Shown piece after piece: positions 35,675 to 43,268 of a stretch of 64,000 bases of DNA. Under the pieces are notes generated by a model. The model saw only the letters and a program-made list of their open reading frames with translations. It was not told where the DNA came from and searched no databases. Every line of letters begins with the position of its first letter. Position 1 is the stretch's first letter. The DNA lies in assembly GCF_000385135.1 (NCBI RefSeq), contig NZ_ARQM01000010.1:1364001-1428000 (forward strand). The letters run 5' to 3'. Position numbers and translations under genes: made by a program. Source of the stretch: Promicromonospora sukumoe 327MFSha3.1. Lineage in GTDB: Bacteria > Actinomycetota > Actinomycetes > Actinomycetales > Cellulomonadaceae.

Positions 35675-36862
35675 ATGACCGCTGGATCTGCTCGCCCGGT
35701 GCTCCGCCGGTTCCCGGCCGCCCCGTGGTCGCCCGACTCGACGCAGGTCTCGCGCCGGCGGTTCCGCGCGCTCAACCTCTCGATGATGCTGCCCCTGCTC
35801 GTCGCGGTCGGCGTCTTCATGCTCGTGCGCCAGGCGCAGACCGCGCTCGACGTCGTCGTCCTGGGGCTGGGGATCGTGGCGGTCGTCGTGGCCTTCGAGC
35901 GCTGGACGGTCGGGCAGATCAACCGGGTCGCGCTGCCCTGCCTCGTCGTGGCCGGGGCCGTGTGGCCTTACGGCGTGCTGGTGATCGGCGGCGAACCGCA
36001 GGCGGCGTACTACGCGCTCGCGGTCATCGCCGGCCTGAGCGTGGCGCAGCTCCCGCGGCACCGGGCCGCGGCCGCGGTCGGGATCGCCGCGTACGTCGCC
36101 GTCGTCGGCGCGCTGGGCCTGGCGCGCATGCCCGACCCCGGGGTGTCCGAGCTGCTCGCGGCCGTCGTCATCCCGACGGGCATCACCGTGGTGCTGATCG
36201 GCCTGATGTTCCCCAACAAGGGGTTCTACGACGTGATGGCGGAGCTGGAGGAGGCTCGCGAGCGCGACGCGGAGCTCGCGGTCATGCGGGAGCGCATGCG
36301 GTTCGCGAGCGACCTGCACGACATCCAGGGCCACACGCTGCACGTGGTCAAGCTCAAGATCGCGTTGGCGCAGAAGCTCGTGCACACCGACACCGCGCGC
36401 GTGGAGCAGGAGCTGAGCGAGATGTACGCGCTGGTGGGGGACACGATCGCGCAGACCAAGGAGCTCGCCTACGGGCAGCGCCGGCTCAACCTGTCCGCGG
36501 AGCTGGAGAACGCGCGCAACCTGATGGAGGCGGCCGGCATGCGGGTGCGCGTGGACCGGCGGGCCGACGCCGGCGCCGGGGCCATCGACCTGCTGGCCCA
36601 GGTGCTGCGCGAGACGACCACGAACATCCTGCGGCACTCGCGCGCCACGCTGGTGCGCATCGAGCTCACCGGGCACGGCATCACCGTGGTGAACGACGGC
36701 GTCGCGGGCGACACACTCCCGGAGCTGCGCGGGCTCGCCACCCTCGCCCGCCGGGTGGCGGACGACGGCGGCGAGCTCACCGTGCGCGTCGAGGACGGGC
36801 GGTTCGTGACGGCGGCCGAGTTCGCCCCGCCGTCGGCTACCCGAACGGACCCGCCGGCGTGA
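35675..36862 (+). CDS. Sensor histidine kinase (HisKA_3 type) without adjacent response regulator
   Basis: The 395-residue kinase has about five to six N-terminal membrane helices (residues 35-180), then a dimerisation domain with phospho-acceptor His215 in SDLHDIQGHTLHVVKLKIAL, and a HATPase_c domain with N-box LRETTTNILRHS and a Gly-containing ATP-lid region. This is the DesK/NarX-like family, which normally works with a LuxR-type response regulator from the next gene. Here the next gene is a convergent SGNH hydrolase that overlaps the kinase end by 26 bases. The divergent ABC exporter is a likely target. The ATG at 35675 was chosen because upstream frame sequence is antisense to the ATPase gene; a CATACT -10-like site lies about 40 bases upstream. 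Confidence 0.85.
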   Translation: MTAGSARPVLRRFPAAPWSPDSTQVSRRRFRALNLSMMLPLLVAVGVFMLVRQAQTALDVVVLGLGIVAVVVAFERWTVGQINRVALPCLVVAGAVWPYGVLVIGGEPQAAYYALAVIAGLSVAQLPRHRAAAAVGIAAYVAVVGALGLARMPDPGVSELLAAVVIPTGITVVLIGLMFPNKGFYDVMAELEEARERDAELAVMRERMRFASDLHDIQGHTLHVVKLKIALAQKLVHTDTARVEQELSEMYALVGDTIAQTKELAYGQRRLNLSAELENARNLMEAAGMRVRVDRRADAGAGAIDLLAQVLRETTTNILRHSRATLVRIELTGHGITVVNDGVAGDTLPELRGLATLARRVADDGGELTVRVEDGRFVTAAEFAPPSATRTDPPA

Positions 36863-37982
36863 AGGCGTGCGCCGCGAACCGCTCGCCGATGATCCGGTGC
36901 GTGGCGGTGTCGGGGTGCAGGCCGTCGGGCAGGGGGTGGGCGACGGCGTCGTCCGCGCCGTACAGCGCGGTGCCGTCCAGGTAGTGCAGGTTCGGGTCGG
37001 CGCGGTGCTCGACGACGGAGGCGAGCGCGTCGCGGATGACCCGCAGCGTGAGCTTGCCCTGCGCCTGCTCCTCGCTGCGCCCGGTGGCGACGAAGCGCAC
37101 CTGGTCGGTGCCCAGCGACTCCGGGTCGACGGCGCCCGGGCCGGGCGTGTCCTCGTGGATGCCGCAGAAGATGGCCGAGACCAGCAGCAGCGGGGTGGTC
37201 GGGTGCCCGTCGCGGATCGTGTCGAGGAACCCGTGCACGGCGGGCACGAAGGTGCGCAGCCGCATCCCGTCGAGGTTGACGACGTTGATGCCGAGCTTGA
37301 CGCTGATCAGGTCGGCCGGGGCGTCCCGCATGGTGCGGGCGACGAACGGGTCGAGCAGCGCGTTGCCGCCGAGGCCGAGGTTGCGCAGGCTGACGTCGCC
37401 CAGGCGGGCGGCGACCGCGGGCCAGACCTGGGTGGGCGTGCTCGCGTTGGAGCCGTGGCTGATGGAGCTGCCGTGGTGCAGCCAGACGCGGCGGTCGTCC
37501 TGCGGGACCGGGGTCACGGGGGCGTCGGTGCGCAGCTCGATCAGCTCGACGGACTCGTTGTGCGGCAGCCAGAGCTCGACGCGCTTGTCGCCGTCGGGCA
37601 GGCCGTCGAAGGTCGTGGTGTGCGCGGGGCCCGGGCGGAACTCGGTGGCGCCGGTCCGCAGGTCGGACTCGATGACGTCGCCGTCGGCGAGCGGGCTGCC
37701 GGCCACGACGGCGCCGTCGACCACCAGGTCGACGCTGCCGCGCGGGCGGTCCGCGCCGCGGTAGGCGAGCCGCGACGGGTGGGTCACGAGCGCGACGGCG
37801 CGCGCCGTCGTCGTGAACACGACGCGGACGCCGGAGGGCTGGGCCTCCATCAGGAGCAGGTGCGGGTCGGGGAACTGGTCGCGAGCCCACTGCGGCAGGC
37901 GGTGCGGGCGCAGGCCCCGGTCCGTGGTCTCGACCTCGGCGGCCCCGTGCACGAGGGACGGGGTGAGCGGCGTGCTGAGCAT
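36837..37982 (-). CDS. SGNH/GDSL-family hydrolase
   Basis: The 381-residue protein is a two-part enzyme. An N-terminal beta-rich region (residues 1-160) resembles the accessory jelly-roll seen in some SGNH esterases. The catalytic part has the nucleophile block VWLHHGSSISHGS near residue 170, the Gly block RNLGLGGNALLDPF, LGINVVN in place of GxND, and DGLHPDTATH with the Asp-x-x-His pair near the end. It should hydrolyse an ester, perhaps an acetylated sugar or lipid. AAGGA precedes the ATG at 37982 by eight bases. It is encoded just after a TetR regulator on the same strand, and its 3' end overlaps the kinase gene on the other strand. Confidence 0.8.
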   Translation of the reverse strand: MLSTPLTPSLVHGAAEVETTDRGLRPHRLPQWARDQFPDPHLLLMEAQPSGVRVVFTTTARAVALVTHPSRLAYRGADRPRGSVDLVVDGAVVAGSPLADGDVIESDLRTGATEFRPGPAHTTTFDGLPDGDKRVELWLPHNESVELIELRTDAPVTPVPQDDRRVWLHHGSSISHGSNASTPTQVWPAVAARLGDVSLRNLGLGGNALLDPFVARTMRDAPADLISVKLGINVVNLDGMRLRTFVPAVHGFLDTIRDGHPTTPLLLVSAIFCGIHEDTPGPGAVDPESLGTDQVRFVATGRSEEQAQGKLTLRVIRDALASVVEHRADPNLHYLDGTALYGADDAVAHPLPDGLHPDTATHRIIGERFAAHAFTPAGPFG

Positions 37983-37996
37983 GGTGCTGTCCTTGG

Positions 37997-38611
37997 TCAG
38001 GGGTTTTCGGTTGCTGTGGGCTGGACTGGGGTGGGCTGGTCCGGGGCGGCGGGCCAGGCGCGCAGGAGGACGTCGAGGGCGACGATCGTGCGGTCCCAGG
38101 AGGTCTCCGGGCTGGGCTCGGAGTGGTCGAAGCTGCCGATGCGCTCCAGGGTGAGGTACCCGTTGATGGTGCTGCCGAGCAGGCGGGTGACGTGCACGCG
38201 CTCGCCCGGCGGGATGTCGTAGCCGCGCAGGACGGCGTCGGTGAGCGCGACGATCGACAGCGCGGCGTCGGAGGCGACGACGCCGGGCCCGGCCCGGCGC
38301 TGGAGCGCCTGCCACCGGCCCGGCGCCTCGCGGGCGAACGCGCGGTGCGCCCCGGCCAGCCCCGCGAGCGCGGGCAGGCCCGAGCGGCCGGCGACCGCCT
38401 CGGCGACGCGGGCGGTCAGGTCGGCCAGGGCGACGGCGCTGACGCCGTCCAGCAGTGCGCCGTGGTCCCGCACGTGGGAGTACAGGCTGGGCGTGCGGAC
38501 GCCGAGGCGACGGGCGACCGCCGAGAGCGTGACGGTCTCCAGCCCGCTCTCGTCGGCCAGCGCCGTCGCCTCGGCGATCACCGTGTCCGGGGTCAGGGGT
38601 GCGCGGGCCAT
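37997..38611 (-). CDS. TetR-family transcriptional regulator
   Basis: The 204-residue protein has an N-terminal TetR helix-turn-helix (TPDTVIAEATALADESGLET, TLSAVARRLGVRTPSLYSHV) and a C-terminal ligand domain of the WHG/TetR_C_33 type (LPALAGLAGAHRAFAREAPG). It probably controls the SGNH hydrolase gene 14 bases downstream and itself. TAGGCT at 38618-38623 on the minus strand lies exactly six bases before the ATG, suggesting a leaderless promoter. Confidence 0.87.
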   Translation of the reverse strand: MARAPLTPDTVIAEATALADESGLETVTLSAVARRLGVRTPSLYSHVRDHGALLDGVSAVALADLTARVAEAVAGRSGLPALAGLAGAHRAFAREAPGRWQALQRRAGPGVVASDAALSIVALTDAVLRGYDIPPGERVHVTRLLGSTINGYLTLERIGSFDHSEPSPETSWDRTIVALDVLLRAWPAAPDQPTPVQPTATENP

Positions 38612-38644
38612 GCGACCAGCCTACACCCTTTAGGTTTTTGCCTA
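38612..38644 (-). promoter_or_regulatory. TetR promoter with candidate operator
   Basis: On the minus strand TAGGCT (complement of 38618-38623) is followed by six bases and the TetR ATG. Just upstream an inverted repeat TAGG-N6-CCTA at 38631-38644 lies in the spacer region, where TetR binding would block RNA polymerase. The arms are only four bases, so the operator is tentative. Confidence 0.4.
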
Positions 38645-39694
38645 TGCTAGTTCGGCTGCTGCGACGCGGCGGCGCATCGCCGCGGGCCGCAGCCACGTGG
38701 CCGTGCGCCACAGCCACTCCACGGGCCCGTAGACGAAGTGCTTGAGCCACAGCCGGCTGAGCACCGACTGCACTGCGATCAGCACCACGGCCATGATCAC
38801 GACGGGCGCCGCGCTGGTCATGTGGCCGAAGTCGACGACGAGCGCGGCCAGCGCCACCACGATCGCGGCGCCGACGTAGTTGGTCAGGGCCATCCGGCCC
38901 AGCGGCTCGAAGATCGCGGCGATCACGCGGCGCGCGGGCGTGCGCCACAGCAGGGCAAGGCCCGTGGTGTACAGCACGGCCATGACCAGACCGGCCACAG
39001 ACCCCGCCGTCGAGAAGCGGGGGTCGCCGCCGGGCGTGCTGAGCTGCCAGATCAGGGCGGGCGCCGTCAGGACGGCGGCCGCGGCGAACACGATCCCGAC
39101 CGCGCGGCCGGAGGACTCCAGGACCTTGGGCAGGCCGTAGGCGGTGGCGCCCGCACCCAGCAGGATGAGGCCCGGCACGGACGCCAGCCCGCCGCCGAAC
39201 ATCGCGTAGGCCACGATCGTGAGCGCGGCGCCGCCGGTCAGGGTGACCCAGCGCGGTGCGAAGGCGACGACGGGCAGCATCAGCAGGCCCACGACGCCGT
39301 ACTCGATCAGCACGTTGCCGGGGTAGGCGAGCATCAGCAGCCCGCCGATGACGGACAGCGCGACGAGGCGGCGCACGAGCGCGAGGACCGGCCGTGAGGT
39401 GCGGGCGCGGGCGCCGTCGAGCACGATCCAGAGGCTCATGCCGAACAGGAAGACGAAGATGGGCACGAACCGGGTCTGCACGGTGAGGTAGAGCGCGTCG
39501 AGCACCGGGTCGTCGATGATCGCGCCGCCCTCCATCACACGGGTCATGCCGAGCCGGGTGATGTCCACCGCGTTGACCAGCAGGATCCCGAAGACGGCGA
39601 AGCCGCGCAGCGAGTCGATGAATCGCCAGCGGGGACGGGTGCCGGTCGGGGTAGGGGCCGCGAGGGCCGTGTCGGGTGCGCTCATGGCGGCCAT
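38642..39694 (-). CDS. DUF418-family membrane protein
   Basis: The 350-residue protein has about ten hydrophobic segments. It starts with RWRFIDSLRGFAVFGILLVN, the signature shared by DUF418 proteins and acyltransferase-3/HGSNAT-like membrane proteins, and ends with GRMALTNYVGAAIVV followed by the DUF418 C-terminal pattern GPVEWLWRTATW. Role and substrate are unknown; transfer of an acyl group across the membrane is a family-level guess. ATG 39694 and ATG 39685 are both possible. It lies 30 bases upstream of the TetR gene on the same strand. Confidence 0.83.
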   Translation of the reverse strand: MAAMSAPDTALAAPTPTGTRPRWRFIDSLRGFAVFGILLVNAVDITRLGMTRVMEGGAIIDDPVLDALYLTVQTRFVPIFVFLFGMSLWIVLDGARARTSRPVLALVRRLVALSVIGGLLMLAYPGNVLIEYGVVGLLMLPVVAFAPRWVTLTGGAALTIVAYAMFGGGLASVPGLILLGAGATAYGLPKVLESSGRAVGIVFAAAAVLTAPALIWQLSTPGGDPRFSTAGSVAGLVMAVLYTTGLALLWRTPARRVIAAIFEPLGRMALTNYVGAAIVVALAALVVDFGHMTSAAPVVIMAVVLIAVQSVLSRLWLKHFVYGPVEWLWRTATWLRPAAMRRRVAAAELA

Positions 39695-40015
39695 CCAAAC
39701 AAGTGGAGGGCGGCGGCGTCGTCCGACCGCGAGACGATCTTGTCGGTGGGGGAGTAGGGGTGAACCCTGGGTGCGGGGGGGGGGGCTGACCAGGGTGCTT
39801 GGTGTGATGGCGGTTCGGTCGCGGGGTGCTGGCGTGAGGCACGAAGGCCTCCGGTGGTGGAAGTGGTTGCTCGACAACTCCACTCCACTACCGGAGGTCT
39901 TCGACATCGACTGACCCGGTCGGGCGTCGTCAGGAAATCCGAACAACCTCCCGCGCATCACGGCTGGCTGGTGTGGCGTGCCTCGCCGGTGCAGAGAAGC
40001 GCATGGTGGATCGGT
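39695..40015. other. Gene-free stretch with G11 run and imperfect hairpin
   Basis: No gene is convincing in these 321 bases. They contain a run of eleven G at 39775-39785, rare in the rest of the window, and an imperfect inverted repeat at 39848-39897 (CCTCCGGT... / ...ACCGGAGG around a CTCGA loop). The stretch lies at the border between high-G+C DNA to the left and lower-G+C DNA to the right, so it may be an old integration junction. Confidence 0.5.
39848..39897. repeat. Imperfect inverted repeat
   Basis: CCTCCGGTGGTGGAAGTGG at 39848-39866 can pair with the sequence ending CACTACCGGAGG at 39897; the inner TTG/CAA pair closes a 5-base loop. The outer eight bases pair perfectly and the middle has mismatches. 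It could be a terminator for the I36-like gene (which ends at 40016 on the minus strand) or a remnant of a mobile element. Confidence 0.5.
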
Positions 40016-40516
40016 TTATGGATAACCGCCAACGGAATTGTGGGAGACGAATGTGTTGCCGATCAGTATTCCCGGTTCGACGACTCTCGAAATACCGGTG
40101 CAGTTCGAATTCGTCCATAGGCGTTGGGTGACTGACGTGCGATTCCAGACCGATTTCCTTGCCGAGGCGAGGGGCGCGCAAGACCCAGGCGAAACCGCAC
40201 CCAATTCGGCGCGAGAACCATTGGCGTTGGTCAGTGTCCACACGCAGATCTTTCCAGGTGTGCAGTCGTTCCAGTCGGCTACCCCGCGCGATGTCGCTGC
40301 AGCTGCGTTGACAGTGCCTGCCGTCTGGGTCGTACTGGCGGACGCCCGTACTGCGGGGGTCATCTCGCCTGTGCTCGCGTCGGTGACGTGGTTGCCGTGT
40401 GGTGCGGTGAGGTCTCGGTCGTCGTGCGCCTGCGCCGCCTGGGCTCCGCCAACGACGCAAAGAAGCGAAGACAGCGCGGCCAGCAGCCTGACAAACCAGC
40501 GCTTCTGGAGTGTCAT
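40016..40516 (-). CDS. Secreted peptidase-inhibitor I36-like protein
   Basis: The 166-residue protein has a clear signal peptide (KRWFVRLLAALSSLLCVVGG then AQAAQA). The mature part contains DWNDCTPGKICVWTLTNANG, the pattern of actinobacterial I36/SMPI-like and beta-gamma-crystallin-like secreted proteins, with four Cys in the mature domain that probably pair. Known SMPI inhibits metalloproteases, but most members have no tested activity. The ATG at 40516 has GGAAGG eight bases upstream. The gene ends in TAA and uses many A/T-ending codons (AAT, ATT, GTT), unlike its left neighbours, which suggests acquisition. Confidence 0.75.
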   Translation of the reverse strand: MTLQKRWFVRLLAALSSLLCVVGGAQAAQAHDDRDLTAPHGNHVTDASTGEMTPAVRASASTTQTAGTVNAAAATSRGVADWNDCTPGKICVWTLTNANGSRAELGAVSPGSCAPLASARKSVWNRTSVTQRLWTNSNCTGISRVVEPGILIGNTFVSHNSVGGYP

Positions 40517-40982
40517 CTGAATTCCTTCCTGCTCCACGTCGGGTTCACCGGGCACAGTGCCCAGCGCTGCGCGGAACGAGCCGAATCTAAAAGCCCGGCG
40601 CCCTGGCTGGCAACGCACTTCGGAAGCGACCGAAACACGCACGCAGACGTATCACACGCCGATCCAGGCGCTCGTCACCTCGACCAATCACACAAACTCA
40701 TGCACTTATCGAAGATGGGCGGTGGAAGAGGCGGTTGATCCGTCGTCAGGCACCGGTGCTGGCCCAGGCGCCGCATGCTCCACGGTGTTGTCCGGGAACT
40801 GCTGCCGTCGAGCGAGGCAGGCTCAGCGGTGCTGATGGGTTCGTTCCAGCGTGCAAAGCGCGCGGGTGTCGGTGTGCGAACACACAAGTTTCGTCGTCGT
40901 TCATGGACGAGAATCGACGCCCGGTACGGTCAGTGCGACGACGCGACGTAGCGGGAACACGCTCGACGAAGAGGGGGACTGG
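40517..40982. other. Gene-free divergent intergenic region
   Basis: These 466 bases separate the I36-like gene (minus) from the CYTH gene (plus). Small open frames exist, but none has a ribosome site and family-like sequence. G+C is lower than in the core genes. Promoters for both flanking genes should be here; I could not place them with confidence. No inverted terminal repeats or transposase fragments were recognised. Confidence 0.5.
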
Positions 40983-41717
40983 TTGCGCGAGTGTGAGATG
41001 AAGTTCCGGATAGGCAGTGCGTCAGCCGCACTGGATCTCACAGCACGGCTGCTCGACCTCGACGAGTGTGTCTATCTCGGCACTCGTACCGAACTTGACT
41101 GTGTGATGGACACCGAGAATTACGCGATGCGAGCTGCAGGGGTGATCCTGCGCCACAGGACCGTGCGACACAAAGACAACGTGAGCAAGCTGATAACGCT
41201 GAAGATCGCAGGCCCTGCGGAGCCCGCTGGGAGTCAACGTTTTCAGGACCACGAGGAGGTCGAGTTCGAGGCCGACGGCTCCGAGAGAGCAGTTAGAGCG
41301 TCCTCCGACATCAGCGAGTTGGTGGACCGGCTGGCGGGAGTAAGCGTCGAGGTGCCGAGCTCCCCGCTCGACACGCGGGGATGGTTGACCCTGCTCCGTG
41401 CCCAGATCGGCACGCTCCGTGTTCGGGCCCTGCTCGAAAAGCGTCGCACGGTGTACAAGGCAGAGGACTGGGAGGTGTGTCTCGACCGGTTTCCCTCACC
41501 CATGGGATCGTTCGCCGAGATTGAGGCAACCGATCCGAACACCCTTCTTCGAACTGCTGGGCTGCTTGGCCTTGATGCTGATGAGAGCGACGCGCGAACG
41601 TACGGAAAGATCCTCGGCGACCTCAACGCTCACCTGCCTGATCCGCTGACGAGAATCGCCCTTTTCGACGACAGCTGGAGCGGCCTGACGGACGTCTTGG
41701 AGCTCACCGCATCGTGA
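40983..41717 (+). CDS. CYTH-domain protein (class IV adenylate cyclase / triphosphatase-like)
   Basis: The protein has the features of CYTH triphosphate-tunnel enzymes: a CVMDTENYAMRAAGVILRHR strand-turn region, LITLKIAG, EEVEFEAD, LEKRRTVYKAEDWEVCLDR and GSFAEIEATDP near the C-terminus, and ARTYGKIL. Family members hydrolyse triphosphates or make cAMP. The usual ATG (40998) would cut off the first strand. Starting at the TTG at 40983, four bases after GAGGGGGA, gives MRECEMKFRI, which contains the diagnostic ExExK metal-binding motif (Glu3, Glu5, Lys7). I therefore choose TTG, giving 244 residues. Longer starts upstream cannot be excluded. Which of cyclase, tripolyphosphatase or thiamine-triphosphatase it is cannot be told. 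Confidence 0.75.
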   Translation: MRECEMKFRIGSASAALDLTARLLDLDECVYLGTRTELDCVMDTENYAMRAAGVILRHRTVRHKDNVSKLITLKIAGPAEPAGSQRFQDHEEVEFEADGSERAVRASSDISELVDRLAGVSVEVPSSPLDTRGWLTLLRAQIGTLRVRALLEKRRTVYKAEDWEVCLDRFPSPMGSFAEIEATDPNTLLRTAGLLGLDADESDARTYGKILGDLNAHLPDPLTRIALFDDSWSGLTDVLELTAS

Positions 41718-41807
41718 AGGCGCCTTGATCTGTGATGCCCGGGGTCGGGCTACGTCCAGGGCTCGCGCGTGCATAGAGTTACCCGATTCACGAGCGACGG
41801 AGGCGAC

Positions 41808-42302
41808 ATGACGGAGTGGCGCAGTGACCGGGTCCGAGCCGCGATCGACGGGCGGAACCCCACGGTCCTGGCTGAGCTCAATTCATCGTTCGCCGTCATC
41901 GGTGATGTTCAGTTCTTGCCGGGTTATGCGCTTGCGCTCACCAAGCTCCCTGGCGTCGACCGGCTCTCCGATCTGCCACGCCCCGAGCGCGTGCGGTACC
42001 TCGCTGATGTCGACCTGGTCGCGAGCGCGGTCGAGAACGTGTGTTCCGCCCACAACAGCGGATATCGCCGCGTCAACGTCGAGATCCTTGGCAATGCCGA
42101 TGCCTTCCTCCATGCCCACGTCTGGCCGCGTTACGAATGGGAGCCCGCTGACGTCGTCGGCAAGCCGGTCTGGTTGTACCCGGCCGAGCGTTGGAGCGAT
42201 CCGCGGACGGCACTGGGCGCGGACCATGACGAACTTCGGGCGAGCCTCACCGCCGAGACACTTCGCCTTCGGGACTCGGAGGAATTCGGCGTCCATAGGT
42301 GA
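41808..42302 (+). CDS. HIT-superfamily (Ap4A hydrolase-like) protein
   Basis: The 164-residue protein resembles HIT-fold diadenosine polyphosphate hydrolases: FAVIGDVQFLPGYALALTK at the start, a DVDLVASAVENV helix, VNVEILGNADAFLHAHVWPR with the histidine-triad region, and WEPADVVGKPVWLYP after it. The triad HxHxH reads Phe-Leu-His-Ala-His, so the first His is replaced by Phe, while the central (nucleophile) and last His remain. GGAGG lies four bases before the ATG at 41808. It follows the CYTH gene by 90 bases on the same strand, and the two may be co-transcribed. Confidence 0.72.
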   Translation: MTEWRSDRVRAAIDGRNPTVLAELNSSFAVIGDVQFLPGYALALTKLPGVDRLSDLPRPERVRYLADVDLVASAVENVCSAHNSGYRRVNVEILGNADAFLHAHVWPRYEWEPADVVGKPVWLYPAERWSDPRTALGADHDELRASLTAETLRLRDSEEFGVHR

Positions 42303-42339
42303 CCGTGCTCAGTCGTCAGTACTGCGTCGACGAACGCAG

Positions 42340-42666
42340 TCAGGGGTTGACGACGCTGTCGAGGGCGTCGGTGTACTCGACCGGCTTTCCGGTCTGATCC
42401 GCGTAGCTGATCTCGCGCTGTGTGGACTCCCCGATATATCCGCCTGGGTTGACCACCATGACGCGGTCGGCAAGGTCGATCTTCGCGAAGTGCAGTGTGC
42501 TGAGCGTGGCCTTCTGCTCGTTGGTGATCTGGTCGCCGGCGTGCTCGAACTCAGCGGGTGCGACGACGATCGCGCCGGCGAGAGTCAGGTCACGATTCGC
42601 CGCGCGAAACTCCTCGACGAACCGAGTCGAGCCGCACAGGCACACGATCTGCGGGCGGGCGTCCAT
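42340..42666 (-). CDS. Small nucleoside 2-deoxyribosyltransferase-like protein
   Basis: The 108-residue protein begins PQIVCLCGSTRFVEEFRAAN and continues with ADRVMVVNPGGYIGESTQRE. The CGSTRF start and the later GGYIGEST segment are shared with a family of small Rossmann-like proteins related to nucleoside 2-deoxyribosyltransferases (the DUF4406-type group). Enzymatic activity is not shown by sequence alone. Its ATG overlaps the stop of the upstream gene by one base, so translation is coupled. Confidence 0.7.
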   Translation of the reverse strand: MDARPQIVCLCGSTRFVEEFRAANRDLTLAGAIVVAPAEFEHAGDQITNEQKATLSTLHFAKIDLADRVMVVNPGGYIGESTQREISYADQTGKPVEYTDALDSVVNP

Positions 42667-43052
42667 CAGGGCCGCAGGATTGATCCGTCGTCGCTGACCA
42701 TAGCTACGGCCACGCCGTGCTTGGCGGCCAGCGCTGTGAAGGTGGCGCGCGCCGTTCGCGCCCGACTCCAGGCGAACGCCCCGTAGATCAGCGAGGTGCC
42801 GATGCTGTAGTCCGACATCTGGCTCATGAGCTCGGCGTCGTCAGACCAGGTCTCGTACGCAGCCGCGCCCGGACCGTTCAGCGGAGGGAAGGTCTGAATC
42901 AGTTCGCTGTAGAAGGATCGAAGATTCGCCGTCGTCACACCGGGGTCGTCGTAGGAATGGTCCTCGGACCACTGGGACTGTTCTTCCCACCACGCTGGGA
43001 AGTCGGCGTCGGCGACCGCTGCTGGGTCGAACGCGAGAATGTCGTAACTCAT
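42666..43052 (-). CDS. Conserved small acidic protein of unknown function
   Basis: The 128-residue protein (MSYDILAFDPAAV... FPAWWEEQSQWSEDHSYDDP) is soluble, acidic and rich in Trp and Ser. I recall similar MSYDILAFDP-type proteins in other actinobacteria, where they are annotated only as hypothetical; size and charge are also like immunity proteins, which is a guess. It is coupled to the deoxyribosyltransferase-like gene by a TGATG overlap. The ATG at 43052 has no obvious ribosome site. It is divergent from terC. Confidence 0.65.
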   Translation of the reverse strand: MSYDILAFDPAAVADADFPAWWEEQSQWSEDHSYDDPGVTTANLRSFYSELIQTFPPLNGPGAAAYETWSDDAELMSQMSDYSIGTSLIYGAFAWSRARTARATFTALAAKHGVAVAMVSDDGSILRP

Positions 43053-43268
43053 GGGCGCACCGTAGCCGTTCGGCCTGGCCGAGGGGCCGGCAGGGTATCT
43101 CGCGCGGTCCATGGCGACGGCCTCGGCCAGATCCATGCGTTTCGACGAGAACCGGCCGCGCCCGGCGAGTACCCTCGGAGGCCTCGCCTCGTCCGGACAC
43201 TGCCCACCTCGTCGCCCGAACCTGTCGCGGGCATCGAGCGGCCAGTACCTCGACCGAAAGCAGGCCGC

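Noticed and set aside
39787-39914. Possible transposase remnant (frame ending LPEVFDID)
   Set aside because: Too short, no catalytic motif, no terminal repeats or target duplication recognised.
40675-40887. 70-codon minus-strand frame in the 40.5-41.0 kb gap
   Set aside because: No ribosome site and no recognisable domain; Ser/Arg/Pro-rich product.
43053-43268. yybP-ykoY Mn2+ riboswitch upstream of terC
   Set aside because: The conserved loop sequences and stem arrangement are not present in this 216-base gap as far as I can see.
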